DNA of 33,019 nucleotides from positions 1-33,019 of the IMG/VR virus record IMGVR_UViG_3300020201_000072; one strand, 5' to 3'. The notes beneath the pieces are model-generated. The model worked only from the letters and a program-made list of their open reading frames with translations, searched no databases and was not told the DNA's origin. Positions 16,038 to 24,271 of this stretch are shown one piece after another; the stretch's first letter is position 1, and each line of letters starts with the position of its first letter. Position numbers and translations under genes: made by a program. This stretch comes from a virus.

Positions 16038-17083
16038 TGTTTACACTTGAATACGAAGGGGCCATGAAAAAAGGTGGGTATATGCTCAAAATTGAAGCAA
16101 TGCACACCAAACGTGCAAATACGGGAAAAAATTTAGAAGTCCCAGGCGAACCCGATTCTGTTGAATTTTACTCTTATCTTGAAGATTTCTCAGACAATTA
16201 TACTTCAAATTGGCAAACTGAAGATGTATTCGGAAGAATGGATGGATTGAGTAATTACATTAACACAAGACGCTCAATCACCCTGTCATTTAAAATTCCA
16301 GCGGCTGATCTTGAGCAATCAAAGGAAAATTTACACAAAGTTTCTAAATTGATTCGTTTTTTGTATCCGGGCGTAGAACAGATCGAATCCGTATTACAAG
16401 ATTCGACGCCGTATAGTCCGGGGGACGGTCGCCCTCAGGCGGGACGAACGAAACCAATACTAAAAAAGGCTGGCGTTTCTACATTTGCAACAAATATCAA
16501 GACGGCACCTGTATTAAGGTTACGTTTCGCAAATATGATTCAAGATAGTTTAACTGGTGGCGGACTTTATGGATTTATCGAAGGTGGAATTTCAATGAAA
16601 CCAATGAAGGATGCCGGGTATTTTACTCCAATAACGGAAATTAAATCCGTAAACGGTTCAGATCCTCAGGACGAATTAAATCCCGCAACATCATTAGAAA
16701 ATCAAATCTTTCCAAAGGTAATTGATATATCGTTTACATTTAAACCATTACACACTCAAGTATTGGGTTTGTTTGGTGCAAATGAAAAGGGAACGTACAC
16801 ACGATTCAGTCAAGGTTCGGGTGCCACATTTCCTTACGGAGTTCCTGAAGCAGGATTTGAACCTCTTCCTACCAAGGTTTACATCCCAGCAATTCCGGGC
16901 ATTAATTTTTCTGATTATTACCCTCAGACATTAGAAAATGGAACGAATTTAACTCAACAACCAGATTATGTCAAAGACCAATACGGAAATGAAAGTAGGC
17001 CCGAATCCTTGGGTGCAAAATTGGCAGACAGAACTTTAAATATTGTCTTTGGACCGCAAACTCAAAGGTCAGGAAATTACTAA
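16037..17083 (+). CDS. Baseplate tail-tube cap/initiator protein (gp48/gp54-like)
   Basis: A GGAGG site lies about 11 bases before the ATG. Residues about 40-100 carry the pattern EFYSYLEDFSDNYTSNWQ followed by a VFGRMDGLSNYINTRRSI stretch and ITLSFKIPA strand, typical of the tube-like baseplate proteins (T4 gp48 and gp54) that bridge hub and tail tube. At 348 residues it is close to T4 gp48 (364) and gp54 (320). The C-terminal half is Gly/Pro-rich. Neighbours (tape measure upstream, gp53-like wedge downstream) match T4 baseplate organisation. Which of the two T4 proteins it matches better cannot be decided by eye. Confidence 0.75.
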   Translation: MFTLEYEGAMKKGGYMLKIEAMHTKRANTGKNLEVPGEPDSVEFYSYLEDFSDNYTSNWQTEDVFGRMDGLSNYINTRRSITLSFKIPAADLEQSKENLHKVSKLIRFLYPGVEQIESVLQDSTPYSPGDGRPQAGRTKPILKKAGVSTFATNIKTAPVLRLRFANMIQDSLTGGGLYGFIEGGISMKPMKDAGYFTPITEIKSVNGSDPQDELNPATSLENQIFPKVIDISFTFKPLHTQVLGLFGANEKGTYTRFSQGSGATFPYGVPEAGFEPLPTKVYIPAIPGINFSDYYPQTLENGTNLTQQPDYVKDQYGNESRPESLGAKLADRTLNIVFGPQTQRSGNY

Positions 17084-17418
17084 TGAGATATGAAAATAGA
17101 GAAATAGTTACAAATGATCTGTTGGAATATCAACCATTATTTGAAAGGCGTAAACTTTCTCGCATAATTCATTTCAAGAGTGGTGGGTTGAAATATCCAA
17201 CTCAAGAACAAATTGATACATTAAACATCCAGAGTGATGTCTGGAAACGCGGGGATGCATTTTGGAAATACGCAAGCAAGTTCTACGACGGCAGGTCGGA
17301 ATTGTGGTGGGTTATTGCTTTTTTCAACAATACACCCACAGATGCTCATATTAAAATTGGACAAACTGTTTATATCCCAACACCACTAGAATCTGTGCTG
17401 CAAGCATACGGAGTATAA
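17083..17418 (+). CDS. gp53: Baseplate wedge protein (gp53-like, LysM-type end)
   Basis: The 111-residue product shows the gp53 layout: an early ENREIVTNDLLEYQPLFE segment, then RRKLSRIIHFKSGGLKYPT, a WKRGDAFWKYASKFYDGRSELWWVIAFFN block (about residues 48-76), and a LysM-like ending IKIGQTVYIPTP. T4 gp53 (196 aa) is a baseplate wedge component; homologues in other T4-like and contractile systems combine the same core with a LysM end. The gene starts in the stop codon of the gp48/54-like gene. Confidence is good because the Trp-rich block and LysM-like end occur together. Confidence 0.75.
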   Translation: MRYENREIVTNDLLEYQPLFERRKLSRIIHFKSGGLKYPTQEQIDTLNIQSDVWKRGDAFWKYASKFYDGRSELWWVIAFFNNTPTDAHIKIGQTVYIPTPLESVLQAYGV

Positions 17419-17421
17419 ATA

Positions 17422-19935
17422 ATGGGCGGTTCTATGAATTACAATCAAAGCGAACAGTGGGTGTTATTCAAAGCTTTGGACAATATTTTGAAATTTCACG
17501 AAAAAGATAGATTTTCAAATCTTATTCAAATTACAAGTCAAAATCCAGAATTAATGTTCAATAGGGTATTTGCTTGTGCTCCAGAAGTTGCTAAGTTTTA
17601 TACAGAATTAACTCCAGTACAAAAAGCGTTCTTACAACCACAAGTTCGTCTTTTTAGAATGAAGGCAGATGGTACTGAACGTGAAATTGCATTTGCTAGC
17701 AATTTCAATAGCGATGAATTTAATGAAATTGCACAAGGGGCAGCGGATTATAATAAGGAGCCTGGGAGATTAGATGGTTCAGCTTTGAAAAAGATTACAA
17801 TTTCAGAGAAACCAGAGCGCCCAACTGACGTAAATTTGTCTTGTAAGATTGATTTATTTTTTGACAACATCACTTCTGTATTTAATACCAATGTTTTGGA
17901 GTTAATAACCACCCCAATCCGTCGTGATAATTTTGATAGCAGAGATTATCGTATCAAAATGTTACTCGGATGGAATGTGCCATCCGATTCTAGCGGCCTT
18001 CAGTTTAGTTCGGTTCAAAAAGACATCATCAATTCGAGCAATGTGGTCTATTTGCTCGAATTGGTTCAACATAACATTAATTTTAGAGAAAATGGTTCTT
18101 TGGATTTGTCAATTGAATACGCTGGAGCCATTGAATCAGCGTTGAAAAATAATAACAAGTACGATATTTTCAAAATTGACATAAACAAGGACTCATTTCG
18201 TGGCGTATACGGAGCAGCTAAAGAGTCTGATGCATTTTTTTCATTTGACAGAGGTGTTGAACGTATAAATGAAGCTGGAGAGTATTATATTGAACTCTTT
18301 AAAAGCTTTGTGAATCCAAATCAGCCACCGACGAATGAACAAAAAACCCAACAAGACGTTACGACTGCACACGTTCGTATAGAATATCTAGCCAGAAATG
18401 CCAGAAAACAACAATTAAATGATAAATTACAAGTAATTGCCACAAAACAAGCTGCTGATAACATAAAATCGATAAAATCGGAAAAAAACAAGGAACTTGA
18501 AGAAATTCAAAAAGAAATGGATGAAATTAACGCTCGATTATCGAATATTGATGTGTTAATTTTGAGAGAGAAGTATGCTCAAATTCTTGATTGGACAATG
18601 CGTTCGAATCGGATATTTTATATTCCAATTAGACCAGAAATTTTTGCACTTTTGGGAGCAGTCGATGACCCGAAAGCAATTTCTGTGAATTTAGGAGGAA
18701 ACACGAGTATTATTTTTGACGCCTTGGCCAAAGTTCAACCAATTCAATTAAAATACACAGTAGATGGTAAACCTAATCCCGCTTTAGATCAACTAATAAG
18801 CCATTCTGCCGGACTCAAAGAGGCCAAAATTGAAACACAAAAATCTTCCAATGAAGAAAATTTAAAAGATATTGAAGATACAACCAACGAAACGAGCGAA
18901 GATATATATGAAAAATTGAATAAGATTAATAGACTCATTGTAGATCCTAACATTGACCCGGTACGAGTTCTCGCGGGGAATGCAAATCCAGACGTTCCTT
19001 TTCAAAATTTTGACATATTTTACATTCTTTTGGGCGATTTGATTAACATTGTAACGTATTTATCTGGTAATGCACAAGCAAATGACCCTTCTAATCCGAA
19101 TATCGTTTTGGGTCCATTTAGATTTGGTGGCAAAATCATTAATTTAGCCCAAATTCCTATCGCCCTGAATCAATTTTCTTCATTTTTCGTTAACAAAGTC
19201 ATCAAGACTGTTAGAAAGTCTTATTTTCTATGGGATTTTATTCAAGATGTAATTACGGATTTGGTCATTCCTCAGTTAACAGGTGAGAATCTATCATTAC
19301 CATCAATGCCCAATTTGAGTGTGACAAATACTACTGTTATTTCGACACAACCACTGATCGCTGGAGAAGTTTACTCGGATACCAAATTAGCAAATTCTTT
19401 ATCAAGGGGTTATGCACCGGGACAACAAATATACTCATATATGGTAATTTACTGTCGTTCTTTTGATTTACCACCTCGCAATGGGAATTTGATAAAGGAT
19501 GCGGAGGATGGAATTTTCCATTTTGGAATTGGAAGGAATGTCGGAGTTGTAAAAAGCATCAATTTTACAAAAATCGACCAACCAAAGGTGAGGGATGCGA
19601 GGTTGACGGGCGATGAGTTAAATCGAGCTGGAAAGGTGCTACGAGAGCACTATAATTGCCGACTTTCGTTAATTGGTAATCCCATGTTCATCCCGGGAGC
19701 CCACTTTTATTTTGATGGGTCCTATCTAGGACAACGAGGTCGTCAGGCGACCGAAGCAATTGGATTGGGTGGATACTACATGATTAACGGAATCGACTCA
19801 ACGTTCACACCTGGAAAATACGAAATGAGTGTGGATGGATTCTGGCAAACAATGGCAGATTATCCAAGAACGGAAGAAACCTCTTACTTTGTTGAGTTAA
19901 TGAACGAATACAAGAAGAAACCAGGACAAAAATAA
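17422..19935 (+). CDS. Large baseplate/virion structural protein, 837 aa
   Basis: GGAG lies 8 bases before the ATG at 17422; an in-frame ATG at 17434 is an alternative. The N-terminal 270 residues are rich in beta segments resembling tube- or hub-type folds (DVNLSCKIDLFF; YRIKMLLGW; GSLDLSIEYAG). A long charged helix able to form a coiled coil occupies about residues 325-375 (KSEKNKELEEIQKEMDEINARL). The C-terminal 130 residues (HFGIGRNVGVVKSINF; IGNPMFIPGAHFYFDG; YEMSVDGFWQTM) resemble the C-terminal domains of other large tail proteins in marine myoviruses. Context is baseplate (gp53-like upstream). It may fill a hub role (gp27-like) but I cannot show this. Confidence 0.6.
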   Translation: MGGSMNYNQSEQWVLFKALDNILKFHEKDRFSNLIQITSQNPELMFNRVFACAPEVAKFYTELTPVQKAFLQPQVRLFRMKADGTEREIAFASNFNSDEFNEIAQGAADYNKEPGRLDGSALKKITISEKPERPTDVNLSCKIDLFFDNITSVFNTNVLELITTPIRRDNFDSRDYRIKMLLGWNVPSDSSGLQFSSVQKDIINSSNVVYLLELVQHNINFRENGSLDLSIEYAGAIESALKNNNKYDIFKIDINKDSFRGVYGAAKESDAFFSFDRGVERINEAGEYYIELFKSFVNPNQPPTNEQKTQQDVTTAHVRIEYLARNARKQQLNDKLQVIATKQAADNIKSIKSEKNKELEEIQKEMDEINARLSNIDVLILREKYAQILDWTMRSNRIFYIPIRPEIFALLGAVDDPKAISVNLGGNTSIIFDALAKVQPIQLKYTVDGKPNPALDQLISHSAGLKEAKIETQKSSNEENLKDIEDTTNETSEDIYEKLNKINRLIVDPNIDPVRVLAGNANPDVPFQNFDIFYILLGDLINIVTYLSGNAQANDPSNPNIVLGPFRFGGKIINLAQIPIALNQFSSFFVNKVIKTVRKSYFLWDFIQDVITDLVIPQLTGENLSLPSMPNLSVTNTTVISTQPLIAGEVYSDTKLANSLSRGYAPGQQIYSYMVIYCRSFDLPPRNGNLIKDAEDGIFHFGIGRNVGVVKSINFTKIDQPKVRDARLTGDELNRAGKVLREHYNCRLSLIGNPMFIPGAHFYFDGSYLGQRGRQATEAIGLGGYYMINGIDSTFTPGKYEMSVDGFWQTMADYPRTEETSYFVELMNEYKKKPGQK

Positions 19936-20945
19936 TGGTTAAAGAGCTTTTTGAAGATAAAAATCCCTTAATTGAAATAATTCAAGATTCGATGGCAAAT
20001 ATCATCGAAACTGAATATGGATTTGCATTCAATGAATCTCTTTTTATTCCGAAAACTTCATCAGTTGGGAATGTGCCTAATAGTGGAATTTTCAATCTTA
20101 ATTTTACTATCGAACCCTTTAAAGCACTATGGGCTGAACTGAAATATTACTCTTCGGTACAAAGAATACCCAAATCAAGCAAGTATCATTTTTCCAGAAT
20201 GAAACCTATTCTTGGTTTTAGAGATGTTTTCGGCGAATACGAGGATTACTTCAATGTATTTTACTCAGCAATGTTATTGGAAAATAAAGGTGTTGAAATT
20301 TCAACACTAAATTCGTTCTGTGAAAAATTTTTACACTTTCTCCTTAAAATGGGAGCACCAACGACACTTACGGAATACCTTAAATCCAATCTAGTTTCAG
20401 TGTACAATACAGGGTTGGCGTTTTGTGTAATAGACGAAAAAATGTCTACGAAAAAAGTAGAAGAGTATTTGTTAGATTCATATCTACCTGTGTTTCAAAA
20501 TCTGTGTATGCTTCATGGGTTCATTATCGATTCAAGAATACCATGGACTATTGTTTATCGTGTAAACGATAACACTCCAAATTTGACCAATGCTTATGTC
20601 AACGCCTATGATAAGGAGGTCATTAGCTTATTGCAGGTAATTGGCTCTTTATGGATGCGATACGCAAACAACCAATTGAGTCAGGTGTCTCAAAACACAA
20701 TCAATCTAAATGATAAATTCATTGATGCTAATAAATTTCTAGACTTGTACGTCAGAATTAAGGCAAAGGAACAGGACGTTACCTTGCGTCAAGAGCAAAT
20801 CGATTGGATTAAGATTTACCTACAAGCTAACACCGTTCACAACGGATTAGCCAGTTCAATTCGTAAATTATCGTACATGAATAAAGATGATAAAACCCTA
20901 CCTCAAGATTGGAGACAAGTATTTTCTCAAAACAGGAATTTGTAA
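19935..20945 (+). CDS. Unknown structural-cluster protein, 336 aa
   Basis: The gene begins on the stop codon of the 837-residue structural gene (TAATG) and ends 59 bases inside the polymerase-like gene. The product is globular, rich in aromatics and Leu/Asn, with no signal peptide, repeat or catalytic motif I recognise. Residues about 130-190 contain a helical block FCEKFLHFLLKMGAPTTL. Translational coupling to the baseplate genes suggests a virion or assembly role. It is the last gene of the morphogenesis run before the replication genes. Confidence 0.7.
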   Translation: MVKELFEDKNPLIEIIQDSMANIIETEYGFAFNESLFIPKTSSVGNVPNSGIFNLNFTIEPFKALWAELKYYSSVQRIPKSSKYHFSRMKPILGFRDVFGEYEDYFNVFYSAMLLENKGVEISTLNSFCEKFLHFLLKMGAPTTLTEYLKSNLVSVYNTGLAFCVIDEKMSTKKVEEYLLDSYLPVFQNLCMLHGFIIDSRIPWTIVYRVNDNTPNLTNAYVNAYDKEVISLLQVIGSLWMRYANNQLSQVSQNTINLNDKFIDANKFLDLYVRIKAKEQDVTLRQEQIDWIKIYLQANTVHNGLASSIRKLSYMNKDDKTLPQDWRQVFSQNRNL

Positions 20946-22032
20946 TGAATTGCCATTCGAAGAAGGTGATTTGTACATCACAAATCAATTTGACATAAAT
21001 CACTTTTCTAACGATAGAGTTGAATTTATTCCATGCCTTACTAAGGGAAAACCTTTGGGCGATTTCTTGAGCCATTACCCTCGTCGCTCAAATCTTGAAA
21101 TCCTTCACAAAAGGGTAATGGCTCATTACAAGACGATAATGACCATCAAAATGTCATTAAATGTGGCGCATAAGTTCGTCCCGGCGTCCCTATGGCAAGC
21201 CTTCAACGTGGAGCTTTTGGAAGCTATGAAATATGCATCTGAGGCAATCCCAAGGGCTCCCGACTACGCTCACCAGCGCTATGCGTGGGCGATGTCAGAA
21301 ATCATTTCTCGCACGCCCCTAAATCACGGTGGCAAGTGGAGGCGAGTGTTGTACAATGCACATCCATCTAATGGATATGGTCGTTATGGATTACAGGAGG
21401 GTTCGTTTCCTATCTTATCTTGTTCGAAAGACGAAAGAAAGAAGATTGCACCAATATCGGAAGACCACGTTTTGGTCGAATTTGACTTTAATGCCTTTGA
21501 AATCAGAACACTCTTAGCTTTATGCAATATTGACCAACCAAATGAAGATTTGTATGGAATATTACATATAAAACAAGACCACCTTACGAGAACAGAATTT
21601 AAACAAAATTTAATAGCGTCCTTATATTCGAATAGGCCAGAGAGGACACCACTGAATTCTATCATTCAAAAACGACACCTGAAACGCAGATTTCCACTTA
21701 TCGATGGGGTTGTTGTTAATCCATTTGGTAAAAAAATGGAATCCGACAATTACCATTATTACTCAAGGCTTTTACAAAGTACAGCGGCATATATCCTCTT
21801 CCAGCAAATGTATGTGTTACAAATGTACTTAATCAACAATAAATCAAAGAGCAATATTGCATTTTGCATTCACGATTCGGTCTGTATGAATGTCCACAAG
21901 GACGAATTGAACCTTGTTCCTGAATTTAGAAATATCTTGTCATTAGTGAAAATTAAGAATTACGATGGAAAATTTATGATGAAAATGAAGATTGGTAAAA
22001 CGTATGAAACAATGGAGATTGTAAATGATTAA
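20887..22032 (+). CDS. Minimal family A DNA polymerase domain (no exonuclease)
   Basis: The 381-residue product carries polymerase-fold motifs of family A (E. coli Pol I numbering in brackets): motif A EFDFNAFEIRTL with D200 (D705); motif B R235-x3-K239-x7-Y247 (R754, K758, Y766); a Q297-S-T-A block (Q849-G-T-A); motif C H329-D330-S331 (H881-D882-E883). There is no 3'-5' or 5'-3' exonuclease domain; the N-terminal 150 residues are short and mostly unassigned. Odd points: Pol I F762 is Ile, the G after Tyr is Ser, and Glu883 is Ser. The ATG at 20887 lies 59 bases inside the preceding gene without a clear Shine-Dalgarno site; a TTG at 20971 with AAGAAGG upstream is an alternative. Catalytic Asp residues are present, so activity is plausible but unproven. 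Confidence 0.75.
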   Translation: MIKPYLKIGDKYFLKTGICNELPFEEGDLYITNQFDINHFSNDRVEFIPCLTKGKPLGDFLSHYPRRSNLEILHKRVMAHYKTIMTIKMSLNVAHKFVPASLWQAFNVELLEAMKYASEAIPRAPDYAHQRYAWAMSEIISRTPLNHGGKWRRVLYNAHPSNGYGRYGLQEGSFPILSCSKDERKKIAPISEDHVLVEFDFNAFEIRTLLALCNIDQPNEDLYGILHIKQDHLTRTEFKQNLIASLYSNRPERTPLNSIIQKRHLKRRFPLIDGVVVNPFGKKMESDNYHYYSRLLQSTAAYILFQQMYVLQMYLINNKSKSNIAFCIHDSVCMNVHKDELNLVPEFRNILSLVKIKNYDGKFMMKMKIGKTYETMEIVND

Positions 22033-22300
22033 AACGAAAGAAGATTGGGGAAAGGTTTATAAAGAAACGGAATCTGATATATATAATATGTTGGATTTTC
22101 TTCAAAAAAGAGGCAATATTCCTAGTAATAGGAGCGAACAATTAACTGAGGCTGTTAAAGTTAAAGATGTTTATGAAATGCTTTTCATTTTTAACGAAAT
22201 TTGGTTCACTATGCCTGAATCGATGTGTCGTAGTGTCAATGGTTGGTTCAATCTCTGTGATTTGTGTAGCGAATCTTGGGTATTCGGAGAGGGGAAATGA
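22025..22300 (+). CDS. Unknown small protein, 91 aa
   Basis: The gene overlaps the polymerase stop by 8 bases, with GGAG 8 bases upstream of its ATG, and overlaps the next gene as ATGA at 22297-22300. The product is helical and acidic, with a Trp/Cys-containing C-terminal half (WFTMPESMCRSVNGWFNLCDLCSESW; three Cys). The CxxC in NLCDLC could bind metal, but one pair alone is weak evidence. No family is recognised. Its coupling on both sides puts it in the same operon as the polymerase and the FtsZ/tubulin-like gene. Confidence 0.7.
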   Translation: MIKTKEDWGKVYKETESDIYNMLDFLQKRGNIPSNRSEQLTEAVKVKDVYEMLFIFNEIWFTMPESMCRSVNGWFNLCDLCSESWVFGEGK

Positions 22301-23115
22301 TTGGCGTTGTAGCAATCGGAACGTTGGCTAAACAAATAACAACAAGGTTGTCTGAATATACAAAAGACATTGTAACATTTGAATTCCAAGATTTGGAGAA
22401 ACCAAAAAAAACAATGAAGGAGTATGAAGAATCCTTCGATCAAACACTTGATGTAATGAACGTAGATAGCCTTTACTGTTTGATAGAAGGTTCAGTTCCG
22501 ATTTCAGGGATTGCTCTAAAAGTTCTAGCTCAATTTAAAGATAAACCTATTGCAATTTTCTATTTGACTAAAGATGAAGCTCTTATGTCAACCAAGGAAA
22601 AAGAAAATAATAATATATGTATTAACGTGTTGCAAGAATACACAAGGAGTGGTTTGTTTGAACACATGTTTATTATGGACCACGAATTGATGTGGGAATC
22701 TATAATTGGAAATGTAGAACAGGCAGAAAATAAGTCCCTGAGCGAATTGAGGTTAATGCTGTTTGACAAGATTTGCCTTGCTGTCTATACATATCAACAG
22801 ATTCGACACGAAACGCCCATGGATGGTGCGGTGTTAAATTTCGAAGACACTATTTACCGCATCAGCACATTCTGTGAAGTCAAAAACAACACAGAGCTTG
22901 TGCCGTATTATCAACTCAGATTTCCAAGGTCATACTCATACATTCTCAATTTGCCCGATAAGTTAAGCAAGGAAGACTTGCAACTCATGCGACTCCTGAA
23001 ATCAAAAACTAAGGAGTTGGACAACGTGAATGTGGCGGTTTACAAGGACACTAAGAAGTCGCTTATAGCACTTTGTAGCACAAATATTGTACAAGAATCA
23101 AAATACATCAACTAG
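22297..23115 (+). CDS. FtsZ/tubulin-superfamily-like protein with degenerate GTP loops (hypothesis)
   Basis: Start at ATG 22297 (ATGA overlap, GAGAGGGG just upstream) rather than an in-frame TTG at 22276. The 272-residue product follows FtsZ motif order end to end: an initial strand-loop-helix MIGVVAIGTLAKQ (FtsZ T1 loop position); DSLYCLIEGSVPISG-ALKVLAQ, where FtsZ has strand plus GGGTGTG then helix; KPIAIFYLTKDEALMSTKEK, where FtsZ has TVAVVTKPFxxEG; INVLQEY-LFEHMFIMDHELM, matching ITELxxxVDxLITIPNDKLL; GAVLNFEDTIYRISTF, matching the NVDFADVRTVM helix; and a C-terminal SYILNLPDKLSKEDL...VNVAVYKD...LIALCSTNI, matching the FtsZ activation-domain strands. The Gly-rich nucleotide loops are largely lost, so it may not bind GTP. 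Seen directly: the motif order. Inferred: the fold. T4-like phages are known to carry conserved unknown genes here. Confidence 0.55.
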   Translation: MIGVVAIGTLAKQITTRLSEYTKDIVTFEFQDLEKPKKTMKEYEESFDQTLDVMNVDSLYCLIEGSVPISGIALKVLAQFKDKPIAIFYLTKDEALMSTKEKENNNICINVLQEYTRSGLFEHMFIMDHELMWESIIGNVEQAENKSLSELRLMLFDKICLAVYTYQQIRHETPMDGAVLNFEDTIYRISTFCEVKNNTELVPYYQLRFPRSYSYILNLPDKLSKEDLQLMRLLKSKTKELDNVNVAVYKDTKKSLIALCSTNIVQESKYIN

Positions 23116-23131
23116 GAGTTTAAAAGAAAAA

Positions 23132-23995
23132 ATGACAAATTTAGACATTGAGTCGATTAGGAATAAGTATAAGTTTAACGCAGAAACGTTGCACGTTGCG
23201 GAGGAGGCTGGAGAAAACTTCAACAAGGCTATTAAGTTAGTCAACGGAAAAAACAAGTTCCGTCTAGTCCCATTTGAAGATGGTACTATCGTAAAAAGGG
23301 TTCATGTTCATATGAATCTCGGTCTTCCGTTTTTGTGCCCAAAGAAACATGGTGGGGAGTATTGCCCGTCTTGCGACTTTGGTTGGTTGGAGTATAATAA
23401 CAACGGAAAGCAGCACACCAAAACGGACAAAGGCTTTGACATTTCAAAGGCATTTCTTTCCCAAGAAAAATATGTATTTCGCGGAATTCTTCGTGCTGTA
23501 GAAGAGTCCGATTTTAAAGAATTCGGGCATCCAATGCTTCGGTGGTACGATGCTTCACCGACCCTCGCAAAGGATATGATCAAGTATTGCTCAGACCCCA
23601 GGGAATACGGCGAAGTTTCGGATATCATTGACGGAACTGACCTCATTCTGACCAAGGATGATGCGAAGGCGGCAGCTCGTCTGCAATCAGTTTCTGCCGA
23701 TTTGGCAAGGAAATCTTCTCCTGCGGTTTCGTTGGAGATGAATGATCCTAACATGGTTTCCGTTTTGGATGCAATGTTTGCAAATGCTCCTTCTTTTAAG
23801 GAAAGGTTTGCAATCAAGACCGCTCAAGAAATTGATGATTTGATGAAGACGGCGGCTTCTAGGGCACGAAGGAGTGAGCGTCCAGAAGAAGGGGCTGCGA
23901 CGACAGGCAGCGTCGGTTTTGACGACACATCTGATGACTTTGATAAAGCCCAAGCATCCTTGGACGATAGAAAGCAACTAGACGAATTGTTCTGA
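23132..23995 (+). CDS. gp32: Single-stranded DNA-binding protein (T4 gp32-like)
   Basis: The ATG at 23132 with AGGAG 12 bases upstream is chosen over an in-frame upstream codon at 23087 that lies inside the previous gene. At 287 residues it matches T4 gp32 (301). Layout: a short N-terminal arm, an OB-fold region with NKFRLVPFED and HVHMNLGLPFLCP, a zinc site C69-H73-C78-C81 (T4 uses His-Cys3), then Lys/aromatic-rich segments and a very acidic C-terminal tail (FDDTSDDFD to ELF), the protein-interaction tail of gp32. It coats ssDNA and organises polymerase, helicase and UvsX activity; the uvsX gene is next downstream. A hairpin follows the stop. Confidence 0.88.
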   Translation: MTNLDIESIRNKYKFNAETLHVAEEAGENFNKAIKLVNGKNKFRLVPFEDGTIVKRVHVHMNLGLPFLCPKKHGGEYCPSCDFGWLEYNNNGKQHTKTDKGFDISKAFLSQEKYVFRGILRAVEESDFKEFGHPMLRWYDASPTLAKDMIKYCSDPREYGEVSDIIDGTDLILTKDDAKAAARLQSVSADLARKSSPAVSLEMNDPNMVSVLDAMFANAPSFKERFAIKTAQEIDDLMKTAASRARRSERPEEGAATTGSVGFDDTSDDFDKAQASLDDRKQLDELF

Positions 23996-24006
23996 TAAAT
24001 TTTCAC

Positions 24007-24050
24007 CAAAGAGCGCATAGGTTGGGTAATACCAATTTGTGCGCTCTTTG
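24007..24050 (+). terminator. Terminator-like hairpin after gp32-like gene
   Basis: An 11-bp perfect stem (CAAAGAGCGCA with TGCGCTCTTTG) encloses a 22-base loop that itself contains a TTGG/CCAA stem. The downstream tract (TTGTTC) is only moderately T-rich, so it could terminate or protect the gp32 mRNA 3' end. Confidence 0.7.
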
Positions 24051-24057
24051 TTGTTCA

Positions 24058-24251
24058 TGGAGGGGTGACATAGCTATTTACAGCATGCCCATACGTGAGC
24101 ATAGATACCCAGCATGAAGGCTTTGGCCTTCCTACCCGCAGCTTGCGGGAAAGTTACGCTCGTGGACAGATCGACCTCTGCGCCTCGGATTTCCCGAGGC
24201 GTAAGCCGACTGGTTGAAGCGAGAAGTTCACCCGTGCTCACTCGTGAGCAC
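24058..24251 (+). ncRNA. GC-rich structured element, copy 1 (RNA-like), upstream of uvsX
   Basis: A 194-base intergenic element, GC-rich by count (106 G or C in 24061-24250, 56%), richer than its surroundings. Perfect hairpins: GAAGGC/GCCTTC (24116-24131), CCCGCA/TGCGGG (24135-24149), CGCCTCGG/CCGAGGCG (24181-24201), GTGCTCAC/GTGAGCAC (24234-24251). A long-range pair GGGTGA (24063-24068) with TCACCC (24228-24233) would close a multibranch structure. The first 128 bases (24058-24185) recur exactly at 32892-33019. The 3' segment (GGTTGAAGCGAGAAGTTCACC plus hairpin) recalls, from memory only, right ends and guide-RNA-like ends of IS200/IS605-type TnpB/IscB elements. No transposase or TnpB gene is in the window. 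A 5' leader of uvsX or a phage ncRNA is also possible. Confidence 0.6.
24074..24083 (+). promoter_or_regulatory. CTAWTTA motif inside structured element
   Basis: CTATTTACAG lies near the left end of the repeated element, the same core as the candidate late-promoter motifs at 3407, 4676, 6506 and 8858. If real, the structured RNA would be transcribed from it toward uvsX. It recurs in the second copy at 32908. Confidence 0.25.
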
Positions 24252-24271
24252 ACAGAATAAGGCAGTTAAAA

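Noticed and set aside
17414-17421. Exact T4 late-promoter sequence TATAAATA just before the 837-residue structural gene
   Set aside because: It abuts the start codon and overlaps the previous stop, so a transcript would start inside the gene. It is the only such placement before a gene I noticed, so chance is likely.
23308-23817. 169-residue reverse-strand frame in the gp32-like gene
   Set aside because: It lies fully inside a well-supported gene, has no family-like motif and opposes all neighbours.
24000-24271. Possible CRISPR array or riboswitch in the gap before uvsX
   Set aside because: There are no regularly spaced repeats, and the hairpin set does not match a riboswitch class I recognise. 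The duplication at 32892 outside a shared gene family argues against a gene-specific riboswitch.
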